A stretch of 64,000 nt of DNA from Mesotaenium endlicherianum (Eukaryota; Streptophyta; Zygnematophyceae; Zygnematales; Mesotaeniaceae): positions 229,526 to 293,525 of the forward strand of contig WELA01006444.1 in the NCBI GenBank assembly GCA_009602735.1, given 5' to 3'. How positions within the stretch are numbered: position 1 is the first letter of the stretch; each line of letters begins with the position of its first letter. A program made the position numbers and the translations under genes. Shown piece after piece: positions 1-10,971 of the stretch. A model generated the notes under the pieces. The model was not told the DNA's origin, made no database searches, and was given only the letters and a program-made list of their open reading frames with translations.

Positions 1-2050
1 AAGAGGGAAGCGTGGAATACGGGGTCGATGTGCATAGTCTGGGGAAGTTCTAGCTTGAAAGCAACGGGGTTGACTTGCTGGATAATCTTGAAGGGTCCCA
101 AATACTTGGGAGAGAACTTGGTGCCGGCAGGATTGTTGTTCAGGGAAATATTATTGGATGATAGTACCACGTTGTCACCCACTCTGTACGTAATTTCTCT
201 GGATCTGTTTGCCACTCTTGCTTGAGCATCTTGCGCGTGTTGTAGAGCTTTCTTGGCTGCTGCAAGGGCTGCTTCTAAGGTCTCCAAAAAATTTGTGGCT
301 GCAGGTACTTCATCATGGCCAGCCGTGAAGCTCAGTGGCGTGGTCGGATGGAAGCCATAGTTGAGGAAGAATGGGGACTCTTGGGTGGAGGCTTGCGTCG
401 TGTTGTTGTAGGCAAACTCCAAGGGGGTCAAGTACATGTTCCAGTCTTGCTCCAGAGTAGACACGTAGGCCTTTAGAGAGGTCTTTAGGGTACAATTCAT
501 ACGCTCGGTTTGCCCATCTGATTGCGGGTGGTAGGCAGTGGACATATCCAGCGATGTACCCAAGTTCTTGAAGTGATTTTTCCAGAAATGGCTTGTGAAT
601 CTTGGATCTCTATCCGACACAATTCTTGATGGTCGTCCATGGAGTCAAAAGATGTTATCAAAGATGAGCTTTGCAAGTTGTGGTGCTGTAACCTTAGTCG
701 TTGTGGGAATAAATTGAGCCATCTTGGTAAGTCTGTCCACGATCGTCAGTATTGCATTATGGCCTCGAGGTGTCACGGGCAGGTCCACGATAAGGCCCAT
801 TGAGATGTCCGTCCATTGTCTTTTTGGGATTGTTAGTGGTTGGAGGAGTTCTCCCGCCTTTTGTGATGATGGCTTGACTCTTTGGCATGTGTCACAGCTC
901 CTGCAGTACTCCTTGACTTGCTTAGACATGCCTGGCCATCAATAAGTCTTGGCTAGGACACCCGTGGTCTTGAGTATCCCAAAGTGTCATCCAAGAGGGT
1001 TGTTGTGTGCTTCTCGTAGAAGCAAGAGCCGGAGGTCTAAGTCATCAGAAACACATCTCTAGCTCGTGTCTTGCCTCACCCAATAATTGCCGTCTTGCTT
1101 CTTGTATGGGTCCAAAGCCGCTACTCCGTTCTTATAGTAAGGGTCTCTTTCATAGGCGGCTGAAAATTGAGCTTCCAGATCTGTCTTCAGAGATGCCATC
1201 ACTACTTTTAATTGCAGTCTTGAGAGGGGGTCAGCCGGGTTTGTCCTACCGAGCTGGTACTGAATCGTTATGTTGTATTGTTGCAAGTATCCACTCCATC
1301 TTGCTCGTCTCCTTGAAAGATACTGCTGCATCTGAAGGTGCTTCAACGCCTCGTGGTCCGTAGTGATCAACACCTTGCGTCCTTCAACATAGCAGCGCCA
1401 ATCCTTCAAGGCATGTACAATCGTCAATGCCTCTCGCTCCGTGGTTGTGTAATCTTGCTCGGCTGGATTTAGCTTTCTTGACTCGTAGGCAATGGGCTGC
1501 AGTCCCTTGCCTTGGTCTTGAAGCAGGATTGCTCCAATTGCATAGGAAGAGGCATCGGTGATGACGTGGAAGGGCCAATCTGGGTTTGGACTTGGGAGTG
1601 TGAGCACCGGGGATGTCATCAATCTTTGCTTCAGCTGTTGCAACGCTTCCTCCTCTTTCTTGGTCCAAACATATGGCTTGTCTTTCTTGAGTAGATCCGT
1701 GAGAGGGGCTGCTATGTGCGAGAAGCTCTGGATGAATCTCCTGTACCAATTGGCAAATTCCAAGAATGATTGGAGTTATTTCTTGGTCGTGGGGGTTGGC
1801 CATTCCTCCACCACCATGGTCTTCTTAGGGTCCATCATGATGCCATCAGCAGTCACGTGGAGACCTAGAAACTCCACTTCTTGTTTGGCAAACTCGCACT
1901 TTGACTCCTTTGCAAATAGCTTGTTTTGCTTCAATACTTCGAGGACTTCTTTCAAGTGTCTTGCATGCTCTTCAAGGGTCTTGCTGTAGATAAGGATGTC
2001 ATTGATGAAGACCACCACATATCTGTCCAACATGGGCTAAAATATGGTTC
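1..2050 (-). pseudogene. Family A Ty3/gypsy pol fragment, copy 1 (RT to integrase C-terminus)
   Basis: Read on the minus strand this gives the end of reverse transcriptase, RNase H, the zinc-binding integrase N-terminus and the integrase core, closely matching the intact pol at 10972-14637. It is broken by stops: TGA at 645-647 (CGA in the intact copy), TAG at 1059-1061 (CAG in the intact copy) and a TAA near 1764. The RT active site reads FIND instead of FIDD (Asn codon 2001-2003), so catalysis would be lost even without the stops. It ends abruptly at about 2050, inside the RT, against a plus-strand B fragment. The chromodomain end lies outside the window. Confidence 0.92.
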
Positions 2051-4027
2051 CTAGTTCTAGTAATGCCGCTTCAAAGAGGAACTATCCCAATGGCGCGGGT
2101 AATAGTGCTAGATCAAATGGTCCACCGCCCAAGATAGGCAAGATAGACAACACAGAAGCTCGCAATCGCATGATGGCAGAAAGGCTGTGTTTTGGCTGTG
2201 GGAAACATGGGCATACGATCTCGGCATGTCCTACTAGAAAGGATTCGAGAAACGATTCCAAGGGGAAAGACAAGGGGCCTTTAAAAGAGTAGCTCAGGAG
2301 ATAGCCGCAAAGCCTCCTTCTGAGCTATTAATAACACGACTTAGTGAGCAGGAAATTCTAGGTGTGTGTGCGCACGCACCAAAGATTCTTGTTCACTCTG
2401 GCATACCCAATATAAATATACTTCAAAACAAATATATTTGTATGCAAGTCTTGAGCTTTGCTGAGATCTTGGAACTCGAGTGCATCCATGATACCATGTT
2501 CTTGCACTTTCAGCCGCATGATCCTAACCTTGCCAAGTGATACGCACACTTATTTCGCTTACGAAAAATGCACCAGTGTCGTGCACCAATTTATATTGCT
2601 GCATTTACACATCGACGCGCTCATTCTCACCCAATAAGTTGGTATCCCGCGCGGATGGCAATGCAAAATGGGATTTTGGTAAAGGACCTCCATATTTCCC
2701 ACATTCCTCTCAAGGCGAGGACATTGCTAGTGATGCATAATGCTTCTTTAGGGTTAAGTAAGACATTTGAAACGAAAGTCTCAGGCAAATCATGCTTTAC
2801 AGTCATTGATTCAGGCGCATCAGTGAGCTTCATTAGTGCTCGTTTTGCACAAGGGATGAAGTTGCTTCCAATACTTAAGGACGAGACCCTTCGCCTCCGC
2901 GATGGCTTGTTAGCTTGTATTTTTGGAAGGATCAAATTACCGCTCAGCGTGCAGTCCTTTCATGGGCGTGTACAGTTCTACGTAACTGAATTGCCACATG
3001 GAATCGACGCAGTTTTAGGTAACGATTGGCTTACGCAAACAAGTTCATTGCTTGACTTTGGTCAAAAGACATGCATTGTACGCAAAGGGACGAGGAAGAT
3101 TACTCTTTAGTCCCTTCAGCCCGATATGGCCTTGGAAAGTCCTTCGAAGACTTTTCTATTGTCCATAAAGCAAGCTCGACGTTTGGCAAAGCAAAGTCAA
3201 AATGTTTTCTATGGATTACTAAGACCCGATTCCCCAGCAACTTCCACTACGCTCTTTACGAAAGAGCCAATGTTAGACATTACTGGTCATGAGAACACAC
3301 TCACAGCTGAACTTTCTGCTCTTTTGCAGAAGTACAAATCAGTGTTTCCAAGTGAAATACCAGCCGGGCTTCCGCCTGATAGGAGTATTGGACATACAAT
3401 CCCGCTCATTCCCGATTCTCAACCGACTTGGCGACCAATTTATCGCCTAAGCCCGTTGGAGATGAATGAAATGAAGGACCAAATTACCGACTTGCTTGAG
3501 AAAGGATGGATTGAGCCGAGCTCTTCTCCAATCAGGGCGCCCATCCTATTTGTTCAATAGAAAGATGGGATGCTTAGAATGTGCATTGAATATCGTGCGT
3601 TGAACAACATAACGGTCAAGAACCGCTATTCGTTGCCTCACATTGATGATTTGTTTGATTCGTTGCAAGGGGCATGCGTGTTCCCCTCGCTTGGTTTAGC
3701 CCAAGGCTATCATCAGATTCAAATCACACCAGAGGATGTCCTCAAAACAGCGTTTCGTACGCCTATTGGGCACTTCCAATATAAAGTCCTAAGTTTTGGA
3801 CTTACCAATGCACCAGCGACATTCCAAAGTACGATGAACGATTTGTTCAAACCTTACTTTGGAAAATTCGTCCAGGTTTACCTCGACAATATCCTCGTGT
3901 ATTCAAAGACCAGGGACGAACATTACAAGCACCTCGAGTTGGTGTTGCAAATCCTTCGTGAGCAACAGCTGCATGCTAAAGAAATGTTCCTTCTTAAAGA
4001 ATGAACTTTTGTACCTCGGACACATAG
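2044..4027 (+). pseudogene. Family B Ty3/gypsy 5' half: gag zinc knuckle, protease, RT (copy 1)
   Basis: The gag C-terminus (2044-2292) carries a CX2CX4HX4C zinc knuckle (CFGCGKHGHTISAC). After a -1 shift one frame runs to about 4000: a retropepsin with DSGA (about 2811-2822) and a reverse transcriptase with [10 protein letters not shown]. The frame is interrupted by TGA 2538-2540, TAG 3108-3110 and TAG 3558-3560. The YxDD box is YLDN (Asn codon 3888-3890), and a one-base shift near 3985 precedes the YLGHIV segment. The fragment stops at the A LTR at 4028. Its missing continuation, from just after the RT palm, is found at 20118 onward. The 5' LTR and gag N-terminus are absent. Confidence 0.88.
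2280..2327 (+). promoter_or_regulatory. Putative -1 frameshift signal, B gag-pol (copy 1)
   Basis: A TTTAAAA heptamer (2280-2286) lies in the gag frame as T TTA AAA, one codon before the gag TAG. Three bases later TAGCTCAG (2290-2297) can pair perfectly with CTGAGCTA (2320-2327) around a 22-nt loop. The -1 frame is then open for about 85 codons and leads into the protease frame. The 3-nt spacer is shorter than usual. The same signal is at 7952-7999 in copy 2. Confidence 0.6.
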
Positions 4028-4530
4028 TGTAGTGAAACAGATAGATAAAGTACTTAGTAAAACAGAATACTTTATCTATTCAAGACAAGGATCTTTGAAC
4101 ACAAGTGGTAGCTTCTTGAAAGAGAGATGGCTTCTTGAAAGTTAATATATTTCTGGATTTTGGCAAGTACAAGAGTGATTCTCGAATGTCTTTCTATGTT
4201 CTAGCTCTTGTTTATATACTTGCTACATAAGTAATTTCTAGGAAGGTGTATGTTGATGTGTTGGCACCCAACACATCCCAAAACTTGCCACCTCTTTCTA
4301 GAATAATGTACACATGTCCTTTTGACCTAAAAATGGCACATCTGACTTTTGCCACATGGAGTTCTTCTAGGTCTTTCCTCTAACTTCGAAAATGCCTTGG
4401 AAGGTTCAAAGGACATGAACCAAGTTACTAGAGTACCTATTCACACTTGACTCCACACAATACTACTCCAAATATATTTGAAAACATTAAAATATATGCG
4501 AACTAATATATAATAACTCAAATCACTACA
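4028..4530 (-). repeat. Family A LTR (3' LTR of truncated element, copy 1)
   Basis: A 503-bp LTR bounded by TGTAGTGA...TCACTACA, an 8-bp inverted terminus. It is nearly identical to the LTRs at 9700-10202 and 15877-16379. Its right edge is followed by a polypurine tract in the minus sense (4531-4541), so it is the 3' LTR of a minus-strand A element whose pol runs through 5300-7722. The left flank is the B pol. Confidence 0.92.
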
Positions 4531-5299
4531 TCACCCCCCCGATAGAAAAAGCGACGTCTCGGCGCGTCAAGTCAGGTTTTACACATGTGGAGCAAACTAG
4601 TCAACAGTTTCAAGTCAGATGCCCCACATGTGAAGAGGACTAGTCAAAGGCGCCAAGTCAGGTGCTACACATGTAAGGTAGACTAGGCAAGGTCGTAGGT
4701 GGTGTGACCTTATTGGCTAGCCTACTCCTTAATGATAAAGAAAATTGTACAAGTTGGCCCAGAATCTGCCACGAACTCAAAAATTCATAGCGGCCACAGA
4801 ACTGCTCCAAATCTGAAAATTCGAGTGCCAGACGGACCGCGTCGGAGAACTCTACCGGGTCACCAAATTTGAGAGCATTCTCATTTCTGGAGTGTCGTTG
4901 AGAGCTGAGAGAGTAGGCACTCCTCCAAATCTGTGCAGAAACTTCTGAAAATCATAAGTCCTTCTATACTTCTCCAAATTCTGCAAACTAAGTCTCAAAC
5001 TGGGCGCTGTAAGATGTTCTACCAGAGTCTTGAGTTTCAGAGCATTCCAAGTTCAGGGGAGGGCACAATGTCAGAAGGCATATTCTGCCCTAACAATGCC
5101 AGCAGCCTGACCCCCTTCTACTTAGAGCATCATATCTCTCTCACCAGTGCTCCAAATTGAGCAAACTTGGACTCTAAATGACCGGCTACTCATGGACTAC
5201 AGCCAGGTAAATTTTCAGAATTTATTATGCAGAGACCTATCACCAGTAGCAGTTTTAGTTTTCTGTCCAGAAACTGCGAGAAGAGAAGAGTGTCTAATG
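4531..5299 (-). other. Family A polypurine tract and 3' untranslated region (copy 1)
   Basis: In the minus sense GGGGGGGTGA lies directly before the LTR (plus 4531-4541), the expected position of the plus-strand priming tract. The remaining ~760 bp has no pol-like frame. It contains three 43-bp imperfect repeats starting CAAGTCAG at 4568, 4611 and 4654, each with an ACACATGT or CCACATGT core. A weaker duplication of about 170 bp sits around CTCCAAAT motifs (4806-5070). Confidence 0.7.
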
Positions 5300-7722
5300 T
5301 CAATTTTTCCTCTTTCTTGTTCTTGCAGGCTGCCTCCAAGGGGTCTTCTGCTGCTTCTTGATGGTGGCAGGCTGCCTCCCTGAAGTCTTCGGGCTTCTAG
5401 TAGAGAGACTTGGGGCTGGTCCAAGATGGGGGTTGGCGGCATGGAAGCGCTTCAACTTTCTCTGAACTTTGTCAAGGTAGTGCGCCGCCACCCAACTATT
5501 CTCCGAATCTGGATATCCTTTCCACTTGATCAAGTATTGCTGCTGTCTCCTGAAATTTCTCATAGCCACTATGTCTTCCACTTCGTACTCCAAATGATCA
5601 TCCACTATTGTTGGGGCTGGTGGGGTTGTCACACGTCCTGGGAACTTGTTGTCGGGTTGCACATATGGCTTGAAGAGGGAAGCGTGGAATACGGGGTCGA
5701 TGTGCATAGTCTGGGGAAGTTCTAGCTTGAAAGCAACGGGGTTGACTTGCTGGATAATCTTGAAGGGTCCCAAATACTTGGGAGAGAACTTGGTGCCGGC
5801 AGGATTGTTGTTCAGGGAAATATTATTGGATGATAGTACCACGTTGTCACCCACTCTGTACGTAATTTTTCTGGATCTGTTCGCCACTCTTGCTTGAGCA
5901 TCTTGCGCGTGTTGTAGAGCTTTCTTGGCTGCTGCAAGGGCTGCTTCTAAGGTCTCCAAAAAATTTGTGGCTGCAGGTACTTCATCATGGCCAGCCGTGA
6001 AGCTCAGTGGCGTGGTCGGATGGAAGCCATAGTTGAGGAAGAATGGGGACTCTTGGGTGGAGGCTTGCGTCGTGTTGTTGTAGGCAAACTCCAAGGGGGT
6101 CAAGTACATGTTCCAGTCTTGCTCCAGAGTAGACACGTAGGCCTTTAGAGAGGTCTTTAGGGTACAATTCATACGCTCGGTTTGCCCATCTGATTGCGGG
6201 TGGTAGGCAGTGGACATATCCAGCGATGTACCCAAGTTCTTGAAGTGATTTTTCCAGAAATGGCTTGTGAATCTTGGATCTCTATCCGACACAATTCTTG
6301 ATGGTCGTCCATGGAGTCAAAAGATGTTATCAAAGATGAGCTTTGCAAGTTGTGGTGCTGTAACCTTAGTCGTTGTGGGAATAAATTGAGCCATCTTGGT
6401 AAGTCTGTCCACGATCGTCAGTATTGCATTATGGCCTCGAGGTGTCACGGGCAGGTCCACGATAAGGCCCATTGAGATGTCCGTCCATTGTCTTTTTGGG
6501 ATTGTTAGTGGTTGGAGGAGTTCTCCCGCCTTTTGTGATGATGGCTTGACTCTTTGGCATGTGTCACAGCTCCTGCAGTACTCCTTGACTTGCTTAGACA
6601 TGCCTGGCCATCAATAAGTCTTGGCTAGGACACCCGTGGTCTTGAGTATCCCAAAGTGTCATCCAAGAGGGTTGTTGTGTGCTTCTCGTAGAAGCAAGAG
6701 CCGGAGGTCTAAGTCATCAGAAACACATCTCTAGCTCGTGTCTTGCCTCACCCAATAATTGCCGTCTTGCTTCTTGTATGGGTCCAAAGCCGCTACTCCG
6801 TTCTTATAGTAAGGGTCTCTTTCATAGGCGGCTGAAAATTGAGCTTCCAGATCTGTCTTCAGAGATGCCATCACTACTTTTAATTGCAGTCTTGAGAGGG
6901 GGTCAGCCGGGTTTGTCCTACCGAGCTGGTACTGAATCGTTATGTTGTATTGTTGCAAGTATCCACTCCATCTTGCTCGTCTCCTTGAAAGATACTGCTG
7001 CATCTGAAGGTGCTTCAACGCCTCGTGGTCCGTAGTGATCAACACCTTGCGTCCTTCAACATAGCAGCGCCAATCCTTCAAGGCATGTACAATCGTCAAT
7101 GCCTCTCGCTCCGTGGTTGTGTAATCTTGCTCGGCTGGATTTAGCTTTCTTGACTCGTAGGCAATGGGCTGCAGTCCCTTGCCTTGGTCTTGAAGCAGGA
7201 TTGCTCCAATTGCATAGGAAGAGGCATCGGTGATGACGTGGAAGGGCCAATCTGGGTTTGGACTTGGGAGTGTGAGCACCGGGGATGTCATCAATCTTTG
7301 CTTCAGCTGTTGCAACGCTTCCTCCTCTTTCTTGGTCCAAACATATGGCTTGTCTTTCTTGAGTAGATCCGTGAGAGGGGCTGCTATGTGCGAGAAGCTC
7401 TGGATGAATCTCCTGTACCAATTGGCAAATTCCAAGAATGATTGGAGTTATTTCTTGGTCGTGGGGGTTGGCCATTCCTCCACCACCATGGTCTTCTTAG
7501 GGTCCATCATGATGCCATCAGCAGTCACGTGGAGACCTAGAAACTCCACTTCTTGTTTGGCAAACTCGCACTTTGACTCCTTTGCAAATAGCTTGTTTTG
7601 CTTCAATACTTCGAGGACTTCTTTCAAGTGTCTTGCATGCTCTTCAAGGGTCTTGCTGTAGATAAGGATGTCATTGATGAAGACCACCACATATCTGTCC
7701 AACATGGGCTAAAATATGGTTC
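5300..7722 (-). pseudogene. Family A Ty3/gypsy pol fragment, copy 2, with chromodomain end
   Basis: This is the second copy of the truncated A pol and includes the 3' end missing from copy 1. The frame 5300-6292 is open for 330 codons and covers the DDE integrase core end, a linker and a chromodomain (YLIKWKGYP near 5530) with a basic tail. Upstream it is broken at 6317-6319 (CGA to TGA), 6731-6733 (CAG to TAG) and near 7436, and the RT box is FIND (7673-7675). All defects are shared with copy 1, so they pre-date the duplication. The 5' end is lost at the junction with the B fragment at about 7722. Confidence 0.93.
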
Positions 7723-9699
7723 CTAGTTCTAGTAATGCCGCTTCAAAGAGGAACTATCCCAATGGCGCGGGTAATAGTGCTAGATCAAATGGTCCACCGC
7801 CCAAGATAGGCAAGATAGACAACACAGAAGCTCGCAATCGCATGATGGCAGAAAGGCTGTGTTTTGGCTGTGGGAAACATGGGCATACGATCTCGGCATG
7901 TCCTACTAGAAAGGATTCGAGAAACGATTCCAAGGGGAAAGACAAGGGGCCTTTAAAAGAGTAGCTCAGGAGATAGCCGCAAAGCCTCCTTCTGAGCTAT
8001 TAATAACACGACTTAGTGAGCAGGAAATTCTAGGTGTGTGTGCGCACGCACCAAAGATTCTTGTTCACTCTGGCATACCCAATATAAATATACTTCAAAA
8101 CAAATATATTTGTATGCAAGTCTTGAGCTTTGCTGAGATCTTGGAACTCGAGTGCATCCATGATACCATGTTCTTGCACTTTCAGCCGCATGATCCTAAC
8201 CTTGCCAAGTGATACGCACACTTATTTCGCTTACGAAAAATGCACCAGTGTCGTGCACCAATTTATATTGCTGCATTTACACATCGACGCGCTCATTCTC
8301 ACCCAATAAGTTGGTATCCCGCGCGGATGGCAATGCAAAATGGGATTTTGGTAAAGGACCTCCATATTTCCCACATTCCTCTCAAGGCGAGGACATTGCT
8401 AGTGATGCATAATGCTTCTTTAGGGTTAAGTAAGACATTTGAAACGAAAGTCTCAGGCAAATCATGCTTTACAGTCATTGATTCAGGCGCATCAGTGAGC
8501 TTCATTAGTGCTCGTTTTGCACAAGGGATGAAGTTGCTTCCAATACTTAAGGACGAGACCCTTCGCCTCCGCGATGGCTTGTTAGCTTGTATTTTTGGAA
8601 GGATCAAATTACCGCTCAGCGTGCAGTCCTTTCATGGGCGTGTACAGTTCTACGTAACTGAATTGCCACATGGAATCGACGCAGTTTTAGGTAACGATTG
8701 GCTTACGCAAACAAGTTCATTGCTTGACTTTGGTCAAAAGACATGCATTGTACGCAAAGGGACGAGGAAGATTACTCTTTAGTCCCTTCAGCCCGATATG
8801 GCCTTGGAAAGTCCTTCGAAGACTTTTCTATTGTCCATAAAGCAAGCTCGACGTTTGGCAAAGCAAAGTCAAAATGTTTTCTATGGATTACTAAGACCCG
8901 ATTCCCCAGCAACTTCCACTACGCTCTTTACGAAAGAGCCAATGTTAGACATTACTGGTCATGAGAACACACTCACAGCTGAACTTTCTGCTCTTTTGCA
9001 GAAGTACAAATCAGTGTTTCCAAGTGAAATACCAGCCGGGCTTCCGCCTGATAGGAGTATTGGACATACAATCCCGCTCATTCCCGATTCTCAACCGACT
9101 TGGCGACCAATTTATCGCCTAAGCCCGTTGGAGATGAATGAAATGAAGGACCAAATTACCGACTTGCTTGAGAAAGGATGGATTGAGCCGAGCTCTTCTC
9201 CAATCAGGGCGCCCATCCTATTTGTTCAATAGAAAGATGGGATGCTTAGAATGTGCATTGAATATCGTGCGTTGAACAACATAACGGTCAAGAACCGCTA
9301 TTCGTTGCCTCACATTGATGATTTGTTTGATTCGTTGCAAGGGGCATGCGTGTTCCCCTCGCTTGGTTTAGCCCAAGGCTATCATCAGATTCAAATCACA
9401 CCAGAGGATGTCCTCAAAACAGCGTTTCGTACGCCTATTGGGCACTTCCAATATAAAGTCCTAAGTTTTGGACTTACCAATGCACCAGCGACATTCCAAA
9501 GTACGATGAACGATTTGTTCAAACCTTACTTTGGAAAATTCGTCCAGGTTTACCTCGACAATATCCTCGTGTATTCAAAGACCAGGGACGAACATTACAA
9601 GCACCTCGAGTTGGTGTTGCAAATCCTTCGTGAGCAACAGCTGCATGCTAAAGAAATGTTCCTTCTTAAAGAATGAACTTTTGTACCTCGGACACATAG
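7716..9699 (+). pseudogene. Family B Ty3/gypsy 5' half: gag knuckle, protease, RT (copy 2)
   Basis: Near-identical to 2044-4027 with the same stops (8210-8212, 8780-8782, 9230-9232), the same YLDN active-site change (9560-9562) and the same frameshift signal (7952-7999). It is interrupted at 9700 by the 3' LTR of the intact A element. The B reading resumes at 20118, which shows that the A-related block lies within a B element. About 50-60 codons of the RT C-terminal part are missing between the two halves. Confidence 0.88.
7952..7999 (+). promoter_or_regulatory. Putative -1 frameshift signal, B gag-pol (copy 2)
   Basis: Same TTTAAAA heptamer and TAGCTCAG/CTGAGCTA stem as in copy 1, at the end of the gag zinc-knuckle ORF. 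The host gene is a pseudogene, so the signal is a relic. Confidence 0.58.
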
Positions 9700-10202
9700 T
9701 GTAGTGAAACAGATAGATAAAGTACTTAGTAAAACAGAATACTTTATCTATTCAAGACAAGGATCTTTGAACACAAGTGGTAGCTTCTTGAAAGAGAGAT
9801 GGCTTCTTGAAAGTTAATATATTTCTGGATTTTGGCAAGTACAAGAGTGATTCTCGAATGTCTTTCTATGTTCTAGCTCTTGTTTATATACTTGCTACAT
9901 AAGTAATTTCTAGGAAGGTGTATGTTGATGTGTTGGCACCCAACACATCCCAAAACTTGCCACCTCTTTCTAGAATAATGTACACATGTCCTTTTGACCT
10001 AAAAATGGCACATTTGACTTTTGCCACATGGAGTTCTTCTAGGTCTTTCCTCTAACTTCGAAAATGCCTTGGAAGGTTCAAAGGACATGAACCAAGTTAC
10101 TAGAGTACCTATTCACACTTGACTCCACACAATACTACTCCAAATATATTTGAAAACATTAAAATATATGCAAACTAATATATAATAACTCAAATCACTA
10201 CA
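9700..10202 (-). repeat. 3' LTR of the intact A element
   Basis: 503 bp, TGTAGTGA...TCACTACA. It differs from the 5' LTR at a few sites, for example CGAATG versus GGAATG around 9856/16033, and T versus C in ACATTTGAC/ACATCTGAC. Confidence 0.94.
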
Positions 10203-10971
10203 TCACCCCCCCGATAGAAAAAGCGACGTCTCGGCGCGTCAAGTCAGGTCTTACACATGTGGAGCAAACTAGTCAACAGTTTCAAGTCAGATGCCACACA
10301 TGTGAAGAGGACTAGTCAAAGGCGCCAAGTCAGGTGCTACACATGTAAGGTAGACTAGGCAAGGTCGTAGGTGGTGTGACCTTATTGGCTAGCCTACTCC
10401 TTAATGATAAAGAAAATTGTACAAGTTGGCCCAGAATCTGCCACGAACTCAAAAATTCATAGCGGCCACAGAACTGCTCCAAATCTGAAAATTCGAGTGC
10501 CAGACGGACCGCGTCGGAGAACTCTACCGGGTCACCAAATTTGAGAGCATTCTCATTTCTGGAGTGTCGTTGAGAGCTGAGAGAGTAGGCACTCCTCCAA
10601 ATCTGTGCAGAAACTTCTGAAAATCATAAGTCCTTCTATACTTCTCCAAATTCTGCAAACTAAGTCTCAAACTGGGCGCTGTAAGATGTTCTACCAGAGT
10701 CTTGAGTTTCAGAGCATTCCAAGTTCAGGGGAGGGCACAATGTCAGAAGGCATATTCTGCCCTAACAATGCCAGCAGCCTGACCCCCTTCTACTTAGAGC
10801 ATCATATCTCTCTCACCAGTGCTCCAAATTGAGCAAACTTGGACTCTAAATGACCGGCTACTCATGGACTACAGCCAGGTAAATTTTCAGAATTTATTAT
10901 GCAGAGACCTATTACCAGTAGCAGTTTTAGTTTTCTGTCCAGAAACTGCGAGAAGAGAAGAGTGTCTAATG
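10203..10971 (-). other. A element polypurine tract and 3' UTR with 43-bp repeats
   Basis: The minus-sense tract GGGGGGGTGA (10203-10213) abuts the LTR. The UTR repeats three 43-bp units starting at 10240, 10283 and 10326 and has no convincing coding frame up to the pol stop at 10972. Confidence 0.72.

Noticed and set aside
2627-2935. 102-codon minus ORF opposite the B protease
   Set aside because: Antisense shadow of a frame carrying a clear DSGA protease motif.
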